Positions 17,749-28,397 of a stretch of DNA of 32,224 nucleotides are shown piece by piece. The stretch is from assembly GCA_003427395.1 (NCBI GenBank), contig BFEA01000526.1, forward strand, positions 306,486-338,709, read 5' to 3'. Position 1 is the first letter of the stretch, and every line of letters starts with the position of its first letter. Below the pieces are notes generated by a model. The model made no database searches. It saw nothing but the letters and a program-made list of their open reading frames with translations, and was not told where the DNA came from. A program made the translations under genes and the position numbers. The stretch is from Chara braunii. Taxonomy: Eukaryota; Streptophyta; Charophyceae; Charales; Characeae.

Positions 17749-19176
17749 ACCGATCGATCACGCCGGATCCACGGCCCACCGCGTTGTTATGTAGCGATGG
17801 TGCCCTCGTTGGTTACGCAACGATAAGCAATTCTTCCTATCTGGGCACCCGGAAAAGGGTCCTGACTCTCGACCTAATTGACCCCACTGACCTCCCCTCC
17901 AGCTAAACCTCTCCGGGTGGCCGACCCTTCAAGACTTAACCTTCGGTAAGTCATGGTCCCGCTGCCAGGTTGTGCCGGTCAGCGGCCCTCGCTGAGAGTT
18001 AGGTTTTACAGTTCTAGCGATACTAAGTATAGCCCCTTAGCCTGGCCTTACAGTACGTCCCTTAGACTAACCCATGTGGTCTGGCACGTTATTTCACAAC
18101 AATAATCAAAGGATCACATACCACCTTCCACAGGACTACGTGAAGGGATAGCGCCTTTCTCAATAGTCCACCAAAGATTCTTAGTATTTCCACATGGTCG
18201 TGCCTCCCTTGCTCTGATCAAAAGCAGGTAAGGTCACACGTCTTTTAGGGATACTCACAAAACTTTCCAAAGTTCCAACATAACTGCCAGAGGTTTTCAT
18301 CCATGATTCTCACAAAGTATCTGGTCTTTCCTCGTCAGACTTTACATACATGCAAACATTATCATCACTTATAGCAACTCTTCTGAGTGCCCTCATAAAC
18401 TCCCTCCTGTTAAGAACGTCCAATCGGCCATTGGACTTTCCTCTCTCTTTTGCAATCATACACAAAAAGCACGCAACTTTAGCTGTCATCTTTCCATTTA
18501 CCATCATTTTATTTTTGCAAAATACATCATGTGATCATTTCCTAAATAATCTGAAAGCATTCCCTTCCCTTATACTTCCAGCACCACTTGTCAATAGGAC
18601 AGGGAGGCGCAAGTACAGTGGAAGAAACTGCAGATCAGTTCACCTCACAGTATTCATCTCATCACACTATCATCCATATGGGCAAGTCCACAAACCGAGA
18701 GTGAGTGTGACACACCACACACAACACAGAGACAAAGGTTGAGACTCACGTATACACTCAGGACATGGGGTCCCGCACTGTGCAAAGGCTCCTGTCCTTT
18801 ATAGAACTTAAAATATTATATAAGGAGTTCATGTATCCCATAAGGAATCAAGGTAGTCAAGCGTCGAAGTATCGGAACTCGACGGCCGCTCCACACTCAT
18901 GAGCGTTATCATATAAGGACGTTAACACTCTACATCACATTAAAAAAAAAAAGGAGAAATCGTCAACCTTATACTCAACGTTATCGTATGTACAGAAAAA
19001 AGTTTTTAATTCTATAACACGGCGTAACATCTCACTACTGGCTTAGTCTACTGATGTACATGGGTCTGATCTAATCCTCCACGTATCTCTCTATATACAA
19101 ATAGCCATCAGTCTGAGAGTCAGAGAAATCCCGCATATGTTAGATTTTAGACCTTTCCGGATCTTATTAGAAATTC
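17749..19176 (-). other. Noncoding 3' part of internal region B, proximal half
   Basis: This matches 1-1398 with few differences and lies just after the second Gag-like ORF on the minus strand. It holds the second copy of the LTR-like module (18589-19029). No gene is supported; a 65-codon minus ORF at 18310-18507 has the same translation as its unit A copy but shows no domain. Confidence 0.6.
18589..19029 (-). repeat. LTR-like module with TATA box and PBS-like edge (unit B)
   Basis: The counterpart of 841-1281: same TG...CA ends, TATAAAG at 18803-18797, and a PBS-like TGGTGCTGGAAGT beyond the 3' end (one transition from unit A). If it were the LTR of a once separate element, its internal region would run to lower coordinates. 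It may equally be an internal promoter or a chance resemblance. Confidence 0.33.
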
Positions 19177-21426
19177 TTATTCCTGCTCACTCATGACCTG
19201 CAGCTGCCTATACAACTGCGCCCTTACCCCATCACGAGTCTTAGGGACTAGGTTTCCATTTCTATCTGTCCATACCCCAGATGACTCCCTGGTACACAAT
19301 CCATTTGCCTCGTCCTTGAGGCTCTTGGGGAAGTCATCAGATCGATGTTTGCCCCTCTTGCAATAGAAGCACTTGCCAAGCTTCTTCTGAGTCATCTTCT
19401 CTCATTCCAGCGAGGGTACAGATGACGGGGTTGTTGAGATCTTGCTCGTAACCTCCTGCTGTGGGACCCCTGAGGAAGCGGGGCAGGCTGCTCTGTCATC
19501 TGTTGGCATCCCCGACTCCCCAACACGCCCCTCTGGCCCTGACCCAGTGGCCCAAGATCCCAGTACATCCCGCAAATCTATAGCAACTGGCACCTCCTGA
19601 AGCATGGTTGACACCTGACAGTCCCTCAGGTCCACTCTCTGCTCAGTCCCAACCATGGTCTGGCCCACACTTTCCTTACCCTCCTGCTCTTCCGCAGTCT
19701 CTTTCCGAAGGGGAGGTGGAACCTCCCCAGCTCTCATTGCCTCAACTAGTGGTCCCTCCTGTGGTACTGCTGGCTCATGTTCCAGTGTTAGACCAGCTGG
19801 CATTCTCCAATCAACCTCTTCGACCTTCGTGCCTTCCTCTGCCAGTGTCTCTGACGGTTCCAACATTTCCTTGTCGATCAGAGGGATTTCCTCACCATCC
19901 TGCTGGTCTGCCTTCTCCATTTCCTTTTCCTTCTTGAAGACCTGCAGCCTTTGGACCTCTGTCCAATCCACCACTCTAGTGGGGGCTTACTGGGCATACT
20001 TGGCTTCGAGGTCTCGAATTCTCTTCTCCCACTCAGTCTCCTTAACCTGGAAGAAGGTCAGTTGTGCACACAAATAGGCCCTCAGGGCGTCAGTGACCTT
20101 GTTAAGGGTCTGGTTGACTTGTCTGACGGCCTCATTCTCTGCTGAGGCCTTTTCCACGTCTGCCTTTACTGCCTCCAACTCTTTGCCCTGTCTTTCCAGC
20201 TCCTTCTTCAGGTCCTCAGCTTCTCTTTCTCAGTCCACTCTCTGGCTATATGCCTTCTGTGCCACCTTTGTCAGTCTGTCCCCAATCTTCTGATCTGAGG
20301 TCCTTGCTGCAGCGAAGCCTTCTCTCATCACGCTCCTTAGGTTGAGCAGGTCTGTAGAGACCAACTTAACCCCGATCTCCTGATGTTGTCCACCTAATCT
20401 TCCTGTGGCGTCCATCAGCTTATCGAAGCCCATCCAGACCTCTGAGAACAGAGGAGGGTCCTCCTCCTGAGTGCAGGTACCCTTTCCTTTTCTGTCCTCC
20501 ACCTCCTCAGGCGCCGTTCCTTGCTGCATCCTCTCATGCAGTTCTGCCAGGTTCTTCTTTCGGAGTTGAGTCCTGATCTTCAGCTCCCTTGCTGCCCTCT
20601 CTTCTCCGTCCAGCTTTTTTTCATCAACAGACGGTTCCTCCCTCAGCTCTTGCGTATGCGGCTCGTGAGGGATGTCTGGCTCTGCGTCAGGCATGGGGTC
20701 ATTCATCTCCCTCTGAGCAGGTTGTGGAGGTGCATCTGAACCATCAGACCCTTTTGCTCTCTCATGTCGGTGGGACTAGTGTTCCTTCCTCCTTTCCTCC
20801 CTCCGAGCCCCTGGTGACGCGCCCTGTTCAAAGGTTCCCCTTGCCTCTGTCTCAGGTTCCCTTCTCCTTTTTTCCACATCTCTCCTCGCACTTACCTGAC
20901 GAGCTGGAGTATAATAGTTCCATAGCAGCTTCTTGCAGTGCCCCCAGTTCATGGCAGATGCCACCATGGATTGTACGAAGGGTCTGATATCGTGTCTTAC
21001 AAACAACAGGAAGTTCCCCACTCTCTGCTCTCCTGGGATATAGAGCTCATCCGCATATCGATCATAAGCCCATAAGAACTTCCCCAGATTAGTGGAGTCG
21101 AATCGAATGGGTTGTCCATCCCTTCCCAGTGGTGACGGATGCAAACCCTCCATCCTCCGTCCAAAGTCTTGCCAGCTCAGCTACTCTCTGACCAATTTAG
21201 CAATAGGGTCCGCCCACTCGCCTGTGCCTCGCACCTCTCTCAACATCCTGGTGCTGTCCCATCCAAACTCTCTCGCATGCCACTCGAACTCCATCAGGAA
21301 CAGCTCAATGTTCCCTCCCTGGAAGACTGGAGGCCTGTCCTCTCTCCTGGTCCTCATCTGCGACCTTTGTCGGGTTGCCCCCAAAGGGGTCCCCACTGGC
21401 TCTGCCCCTCCCCTCCCTCTTGGCAT
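19177..21426 (-). pseudogene. Second Gag-like ORF (unit B), heavily interrupted
   Basis: This is the copy of 1399-3705 from ATG at 21426. It shares TAG (21181-21183) and TGA (20230-20232) with unit A and adds TAG at 20776-20778, TAA at 19987-19989 (a Gln codon in A) and TGA at 19402-19404 (an Arg codon in A). It lacks about 27 bases in the charged middle. The last Cys of the zinc knuckle is Phe here, so the knuckle could not bind zinc. It has no Ns, so it gives a cleaner view of the capsid-like block than unit A. It is clearly nonfunctional. Confidence 0.75.
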
Positions 21427-21661
21427 GGCTGCCCCAAGCGGTATCAAGCCTGCACAACAGGGAAGAGGCGAACAGAAGCACACAGAGGGTAAGCAATGTC
21501 AGACAAAACACAACAGGAGACAGACATAACCCTCCCACACCTATCTCAACTACCTACCTACACACACACACGCATACATAGCCATACACACATGCAAGTC
21601 TAACCATAACCTATCACACTATTCTACTGAGAGCAGCACCCGAAGTAGCCACTAGATGACT

Positions 21662-23380
21662 CTAAGTGGTGGGATCCCTGCTCACCTCGTCTCGAGCCAC
21701 GGACTTCTTTAGCCTCGAGCCTGACACCCAGTCCTTCCATGCCGTCCCGTTCAGCTCTTCGATTTGGTAGGCACCATGTTCACCACATCTGGTGACCCTG
21801 TAAGGCTCCAACCACCTCTTATCCTACTTCCGCGACCACTGCTTTTCCAGGGACGAGTAATACAACAGCACAACGTCTCCCACCTTGAGAGGCTCCTTTC
21901 TTATCCTCGCCATTTTATCCCACCTAAGCTTGTCCTAAGTACGGCTGTCCGCGGTCCTACTTGTTGCCTCCTCAATCCTGTCCTCAATAGCGCCGATCTG
22001 TTGTGCCCTCAAATCCAACAGTTCCTCAAAGGTCAGATCAGTCTCGAGGTCCTGTCGCCTCCAGGTTTTCAGGAAGCTTTCGATACGAAACGCCGCGTCC
22101 CTGCCGTACCTGACGGTGCATAGCCAGTGCTTCTCCTGACGGTGATATTGTCTATGAAGAAAGCGACTCTGAGAAAGTTCGGCCACTGATTGGGTCTGCC
22201 GTAAGTCCACTTGGCAAGAAGATTCGTGATGGTGCTATGCCCTCTCTCCACAGGTGCATTAGCTTGAGGATGTGCCGCAGTGGTGTATTCAGCGATCACC
22301 CCATACTTCCTCAGAAGAGCCTTTACTTCCACACAGGTGAATTCGGACCCCCTATCCATCACAAACCTGGAAACAAAGGGATAGCGAAGATAATACTCTT
22401 CAATGCACTGAGCCAGCATCTCGCCAGTCTTCGTGCGAATGGCCCTGCCATCCACAAACCCAGAGAGGTTGTCCCGCGCATCGAAGATGAAGTTGTAGCT
22501 CCCTATTCCCAACGGCATTGCCAACAGGTCCAGGTGTACGACGGCTCCAACCTCACGAACATACCTTGGGTGAAGCGGCTCTCTAGGTCTAAGAGAGGAT
22601 CGCTTCTGGCATGGTACACAGGACTTACAGTAGTCATCAATCATCTGTCCCATGCCATCCCAATAGTACAACTCGTGGATCTTCAGATATGTCGTATCTG
22701 CACCTCTGTGGCCACCTGTCGTACCGTCGTGCAGTGCCGCCATCATGTCAATCTGGCGAGCGACGCCGCAGACTACTCTTTTGAGGTCTCTTCCCTTACT
22801 TCTCATGAACAGATGGCCGTCCCTTACTAGGAAACTAGGCCTCATCTTCAGAACTCGCGTGCAGGCACCCCTTTCCCTCATCTCGCACGAAAGAAGCATG
22901 CCGAGTTGAAGGTATACCCCCACATATTCTTCTGCTCGAAAGGCTTCTTTAATCTCACCTTCCTCAAACTCGTCGTCCTCCCTCTCGTGGATCACGTTGT
23001 CACCTTCTCCTGGCTCTATCTCCTCTTCCTGGTCTACTACCGTATTTCTGACCGTCTCTTCCTGAAGCAGTGCATTTGCCAGCAGGTACACCCCACCTAT
23101 CATCTTCTCGTGCTTACCCACCTGTAGCGCCCCACTCTCAATCGTGAGCAGCTCCTCCTGTAGCTCGTACTTGTCTGCTAATTCCAGCTCCATCATCCAT
23201 TCTACGCCCGGCCTTCCCCAATAATCTTCTTCAATATATGGCTTGAGGACTAAGTTTGGCCGTCGTGCATGTCCTGGAGGCGCAAGCCACACAGGTCGCC
23301 CAGGAGTAACATAGTTACCCACGGCCAACGCCCAGGAGTTGATGTGAAGTCTTATATCCTCCTCGTTGTGCAGGAACCCG
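21662..23380 (-). pseudogene. Integrase part of pol (unit B), frameshifted and 5'-truncated
   Basis: This is the copy of the unit A integrase, with the His/Cys zinc domain, DDE core and gypsy C-terminal domain intact as motifs. The integrase N-terminus and its joint to RNase H are lost in a 181-bp deletion ending at about 23380, which also shifts the frame. An 18-base in-frame insertion (about 22576-22593) adds six residues after the zinc-finger Cys pair. The C-terminal frameshift (near 22116) and the TAGs at 21935-21937 and about 21824 are the same as in unit A. Confidence 0.82.
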
Positions 23381-24842
23381 CTAGAACAGTTGGATCCACC
23401 CTTAATACAAACCTGTTGCCGAAGAGGTAGTTTCTGAAGATCCTCAGGCAGTGGAGGACTGCTAAGGTCTCGCGCTTGAACTGTGAGTAGTTTCGTTCAG
23501 CGGTGTTAAGCATTCGACTCTCGAATCTTAGCGGCCGCTCCTCTCCATTGAGGTCCTTCTAAATCAAAACCCCTCCTAAGGCAGTCGGTCCTGCGTCCGT
23601 TTCTACGATAAAGGACCTGGTCATTACAGCATCATGGTCTGGTACCCCCAGTACCAGTCCTCCTTCCTCAAACTCCTTTTTCAGGTCCCTTATCACCACC
23701 TCCTGCATTTCTCCCCTTTCCCAATCTTGGCCTTGACGCACAAGCTTTCGCAGGTGCTCTGTCTTCGCCGCAAACCCCTTAATAAATATTCTCCAAAACC
23801 CGCATGTGCCGAGGAAGTTTCTCACTTCTGTAATCGTCTCGAACGGGGTTGGCCATTCGAGAATCTTGTTCGTCTTCTTAGTATCTGGCCGATGACCCCT
23901 CTCGTCGCCCACAAATCCTAAGATAGTGGTACCACTCATGCAATGCTTCGATTTTGGCCCACTCGCGGTGAGGTTATGCTCCTTTAACAAGTCCAGGACT
24001 TGACATAAGTCTTGCACATGATCCCAGACAAACTGTCTGATTCGCGGCATGACCTCCCGCTCATCCTTCTTCTTCGACCCTTTCACGGCCAAATCATCAA
24101 TGTAAGGCTGAGTGATGTGAGGGCTTACTGGCTGCATCACCCTCACCATGTGCCTCTGGACCATGGCGACCGCATTCGTCCACCCCTGTGGTGCAACGTT
24201 CATGTGGATCAACCCTAGAAGGGTATGCATCGCCGTCATTGGTCTGTCAGATGGGTATACAGGAAACAGGTCATAACCAGAATATAGATCTATCAGAGAT
24301 ATAATGGCCCTCCCTGCACATGCCTCTGAAAGCGCATCTGCGTTAGGGAGACCACCTGCGTCTCTAACAGTCACAGCATTTAGGCGCTGCAAGTCCTGTA
24401 CCCACCTCAACGTCCTATTTGGCTTAATAAAACAAAACCAGGAGGATGCATACGGCCCGCTCGAGTAGTCTGATACATGCGTGCAGATCTTCCCATCTAG
24501 GTAGTTGACTACCTTTTCCTCATCAGCTGGATTAGGATATCGTGCACCCCGCAAATTCAACGGCTCATGCGACACGGTGTGTATCCTAATCATGGGGATT
24601 TTATCCACGTCCAGACGTCCTCTTTCGTCATCATTGAAGGCATATGCAGTGTGCTTTCCTCTTATGATGTCCACCATAAGCTTCTCTTCCTGCGCTGTAA
24701 GGAAGCCAGGCTCCCTTATAATCAGCGCCTTCTCGGTCTCCAGATTGATACGACATGGCATACTCTCANCATTCTCCCGCATCTGGCGTATCAATTCTCT
24801 CTTCCNCTCGTAGTATACTTCCTTTTCCTCGGCTACGAGCAC
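23381..24842 (-). pseudogene. pol: Reverse transcriptase / RNase H part of pol (unit B), truncated
   Basis: RT is open from 24842 with the same motifs as unit A, including YIDD near 24104-24093. A TAG at 23559-23561, a Gln codon (CAG) in unit A, stops it at the start of RNase H, right after the first catalytic Asp region. The frame then continues to about 23381, where the 181-bp deletion removes the RNase H C-terminus. The deletion is flanked in unit A by GAACC on both sides, as expected for microhomology-mediated loss. RNase H and downstream integrase could not be made from this copy without readthrough and frameshift. Confidence 0.88.
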
Positions 24843-24931
24843 TGGAACAGGGCGGCACTTTTGATCTACCTTTTTGTACCGCCTTTGAGATCCCTGCTTG
24901 AGCCCACCTCTAAAAAAGGCCGAGTCGCGCT

Positions 24932-26170
24932 CTAAGGCTGTGCTCCACTCATTCCACCTACCTTTACGGGCGTCCGATACACTNGTTTCATTTCTCCTGC
25001 ACCCATTTGCTCCACTACCTTCTCTCTCAAGGCCTCCACAGCCTCGGGGTCAGCCATCCCATAGGTTGACACTATGTTCATAGCATCGCCTATGTTCGCC
25101 AAGCTTAGAGTCANCGCCTCTGGCTCTCTTCTCTCCTCATACTTGCTGGCTTCGATCCTTAGCNTTTCTTCTTCTGANTCTTCAATCGTGAACGAACCGG
25201 GGTTGGGCCGGTTCCTTACGCTCTTGGGTCCTGTGTTCTTGNAAGTGATGACCTCGTAGTTCCCGCATACGGGGTTACACAGGACGAGGAACATAGTTCC
25301 ATCGTGTTTGTTGAGGATGACCGTCTCTGTCCCACTTAGGAACGATCTCCCAAGTAGAATAGGGTGGTCCAAGTCAGGCATCACAAAGAAGCAGCTTNTT
25401 ACTTTCANCTTTCCAATTTTCAATATTACTGACNACGCGGTCCCAATGAATATCGATCGGCTATTGGCCCCCATTAAAACCCCGTTGTCAGAGCGGTCTA
25501 TTTTCATTCCCGGCNGTACGGCATGTTCCTCCTTTATGAGGTTCATTTCCGCTCCACTATCCACCATCGCAGTGCATGTCTTCTCTTTCACCACAACNTC
25601 GAGGCAGCCACAGGCGACAGACTTCCAGTCCATCTTAGTACCTGTTTCAGCCCACTCAGCCTCCTTAGGGATTATAGTCCCTAGTCGCACACTGGCCACC
25701 ATCTTCCTGGATAGTCGCGCCCTTAGCTCATCCCTAAGCCTAGGCGCTGAGGGTAGTACATCCTTCAGGTTCATAAGGTGATTATGACCCTCTAGGATTT
25801 TGTCCATTATCTCTTCCACATCGAAGCCTTCTTCCACTCGGACAGCGTACTTCTTCTTCTTAACTTCTTGTACCTTGTCTATATCAGGCCTGACACCCCT
25901 CTTCTTGGCTCTTTGCTCGGCCCTCTCATCCTCTTCCTTCCTNAACATATCATCTTCGTCATCCTCTCCTTCTGGAACGTCCACTACCTCTTTCTCTCCA
26001 CTGGGTTCAGGAACATCCTTGGCCGGTACTTCGGGGCTCACCGGCCCTTTAGCCCTCGTCCTGACAGTGTGTGGTGCCCTCCCCGTCTTGGAGGGTGGCC
26101 TANAAGTCATTCCNGACCTTGGCGCNGGGCCCGAAGTCGTGACCAGATCCTCCCTGCGACCCTGCACCAA
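24932..26170 (-). CDS. Aspartic protease domain protein (unit B)
   Basis: An open frame of 412 codons, almost identical to 7374-8612, with the VDSGAE catalytic motif and the ILLGRSF motif. The Ns fall at the same offsets as in unit A plus a few extra near 25943-26126. It overlaps gag by 71 bases in the +1 frame, as in A. The identical N pattern means this stretch may be one consensus placed twice, so the lack of private mutations should not be read as recent activity. Confidence 0.8.
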   Translation of the reverse strand: MVQGRREDLVTTSGXAPRXGMTXRPPSKTGRAPHTVRTRAKGPVSPEVPAKDVPEPSGEKEVVDVPEGEDDEDDMXRKEEDERAEQRAKKRGVRPDIDKVQEVKKKKYAVRVEEGFDVEEIMDKILEGHNHLMNLKDVLPSAPRLRDELRARLSRKMVASVRLGTIIPKEAEWAETGTKMDWKSVACGCLXVVVKEKTCTAMVDSGAEMNLIKEEHAVXPGMKIDRSDNGVLMGANSRSIFIGTAXSVILKIGKXKVXSCFFVMPDLDHPILLGRSFLSGTETVILNKHDGTMFLVLCNPVCGNYEVITXKNTGPKSVRNRPNPGSFTIEXSEEEXLRIEASKYEERREPEAXTLSLANIGDAMNIVSTYGMADPEAVEALREKVVEQMGAGEMKXVYRTPVKVGGMSGAQP

Positions 26171-28057
26171 GATTGTAGAGGTATACCGATGGCTCCTTAC
26201 CTTGCCACTCCTTGACTTCTTCGCACATATCAGCCAGCTTCTGTTGGTATCTCCCGACTTTGTCTATCAGCTCCTCCATTCTCTCCATTGTCTGTCGGGC
26301 CGTTCTCCAATAATCTTCCCCTGTCTCAGCACGCAACGGCCTGTTCCAGCAATCTTCCTCAATCTGATCGTCGGACTCTACTATGATCGGTTTGGTCTTA
26401 GTAATGTCGGNCTTCCTTTCTTGCTCCACCTCTGCGTTCTCTCNTACCTCCTCCACCCTAACGTTACTACGGACCTCTTTCTCCTGCCATATCCGAAACA
26501 TGGCTGGAGGTGCGGGTGGCTCACCGGCCTCAGCCCTTCGCAAGGCTTCCTTCCTCGTACCGCCTGGAATCTTCGGGTCAAGGTGGTACCCCCACTTGTC
26601 GTACATGTCTCCATCATAGTTGGTGCTAATCAAACCTTTGTCCTCGTCGTTCCTCCTGACGTGGCAGAACTTAATAGTATGGCCTTTCTNCCCACAATGC
26701 CAGCAAATGGCATTTNTCCAGTCTACTCTCCCTCTGCCAGCACCTCTTCCACNCTCTTGACCGCCTTGACTTCCAGAGNCCGCCCAGTCCTCGTTTCCCC
26801 TGCCTGCAGCGTTACCACNACCATTCCCTCTNTCGTTTCCTCCTCGGCCACNATTCCCTCGTCCTCGGCCCCACCCTTGATTTTGTCCTCGTCCACCGCC
26901 TTGGNTGCCTTGCGATCCTTGTGNGGCTGACTGCTGAGGTTGGTTAGGCGGTGGGGTTGGGTGGCTCACCTGCTGAGCTTGGGGTCCCGGGNAGCCNCAG
27001 GAAGCTGTGNTCNTTGGCGGTCCGACACATGACNNATGCGGCCCACTCATCNGNCATGGCGCGTATGAACAATGCCCATGCCAATGACTTGACGGTCCAC
27101 AGCCTGGNCATGGNCCATAGTGTGCTGGTGCAGCCTGATTGGNTGACTCCGGGGGTGGCATTGCTACAGCTTGCGGGGCCTCACCCCTCCCTGAGCCTTG
27201 CCCCCCCTGAGCCAAGTTCCTTGCCTTCCTCTGAGTCTTTGTCAACTTCTGTGGCTCAAGCTCCTCTTCCTCTTCCTCTTCTTCTTCCTCCTACACCACC
27301 GCTTTCTTTGCTTTACCTTGGGTCTGTGGTGCCGCCATAGTTTTTCTTCTTGCCTCCTTCGCTGCATCGAGTTGGGCCACCGCATCCTACACCATTTTCT
27401 TGAAGTCGCGAGTATCACTCGTTGTAGCGTCTAAGGCCTTCCTTTTCTTCCTAGCCTGTCTCATCTGGAAGATATCTACCTGGCCCAGTTCTCCGTCCAT
27501 TACGCCTTCCTTTATGGCAGCCCAAGTGAGCTTTTTCCCTGGAGCAGCCTTCTTGGTAAGCGAGGAGGCTTTCCAATTCTTGAAGTGCCCCAGGAAGGTA
27601 GCACACTGTTCCTCTTCTGCCAATCCTGGGACTTTCTTCGCCATCTTCTCGAATGCTATTACAAATGCCCCCACCGTGGAGAACTCATCTCGGTGTAGCA
27701 TCTCCAGATCCGTCTTTGTGAGCAAGCCGTCTCCTAGCTTGAACCACCTTTGCATTTCAGCCTTGAACTTTGCCCAGTCTCCCCCTGCTCCAGCCTGCTC
27801 CAGCAGCCACTTTCATGATTTTTGGTCGACTTTCCCACCAAATGTATCGAGGTGGATACTTAAATTTATCCGCTTCTGGCACCTCGACAGTAATCTGTTC
27901 CAGGAGCTCCAGCCACTTTGACACCCTCTCCACTTCAAAGTGGAAGATGTCAATCTTTGGCACTTGTAGCCATGCCAACCCTCGTTTTTTCGAGTGCCTT
28001 GACGAAGTCTTCCGGCGTAGCGGCCGGTCCCCGCTCGATTCGCTCGGCGTCCGACAT
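26100..28057 (-). pseudogene. gag: Gag polyprotein with CCHC zinc knuckle (unit B), frameshifted
   Basis: The copy of the unit A gag, with ATG at 28057. An indel near 27985 and a 10-base tandem duplication near 27800 (CAGCCTGCTC-like) shift the frame twice within the capsid-like domain. TAG at 27387-27389 is private to B and TAG at 27291-27293 is shared with A. The site of A's private TAG is a normal Gln codon here. The Glu run, Gly/Arg/Gln-rich stretch and CCHC knuckle (26705-26664) are kept; from 27158 down to 26410 the Ns are the same as in A. Confidence 0.83.
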
Positions 28058-28377
28058 CTTCACCTCTTTCTGCTAACCAACCTGTTAGAAGTAACAAGGG
28101 GTAGACCGGTAAGCAGTCCGTCAAGTTTCAGAGGGCTCGCCCTACATCATTCCTGCCCACTCTACTTCTAAGTTCACCTAACCGCTCTACCATTAGTCAT
28201 TCACACCCAAGATACAACCTTTAGTCGCACTAAATATCACTTAGTCTTATTGTGATCTTACACACACACCCTCTTATATAAGATATCCCAACCTATAACT
28301 GTTGTCGTTCTGCCTAGACCGTCAGCCTGCACTTAACCTGGGTTCGTTCTCTTAAGGACCCCGGTAGGCAGCCGAGA
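28058..28377 (-). other. Untranslated leader between primer-binding site and gag (unit B)
   Basis: About 320 bases without a gene, matching 10489-10808 with several point differences. The weak splice-donor-like sequence is kept. Nothing else is recognised. Confidence 0.6.
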
Positions 28378-28395
28378 TCCCCGGCAACGGCGCCA
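28378..28395 (-). promoter_or_regulatory. Primer-binding site for tRNA-Asp (unit B, perfect)
   Basis: The plus strand reads TCCCCGGCAACGGCGCCA, identical over 18 bases to the plant tRNA-Asp 3' end as I know it, including CCA. It is two bases from the LTR edge at 28398. This fixes the transcription direction as minus and the position of the 5' LTR. Confidence 0.92.
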
Positions 28396-28397
28396 CC

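Noticed and set aside
10829-19029. An 8.2-kb LTR ending at the edge of the TG...CA module
   Set aside because: I first considered this because the tandem alone does not fix LTR ends. The TGTC...GACA pair with a polypurine tract at 15045 explains the structure better and gives a 4.2-kb LTR.
25800-26930. Long plus-strand ORF (376 codons), antisense to gag/protease of unit B
   Set aside because: It is a shadow of minus-strand coding sequence, low in complexity (Ser/Leu/Pro-rich), with no domain; the sense frames carry clear Gag and protease motifs.
28378-28395. A tRNA-Asp gene
   Set aside because: Only the 3'-terminal 18 bases including the post-transcriptional CCA match; there is no cloverleaf, which is the sign of a primer-binding site.
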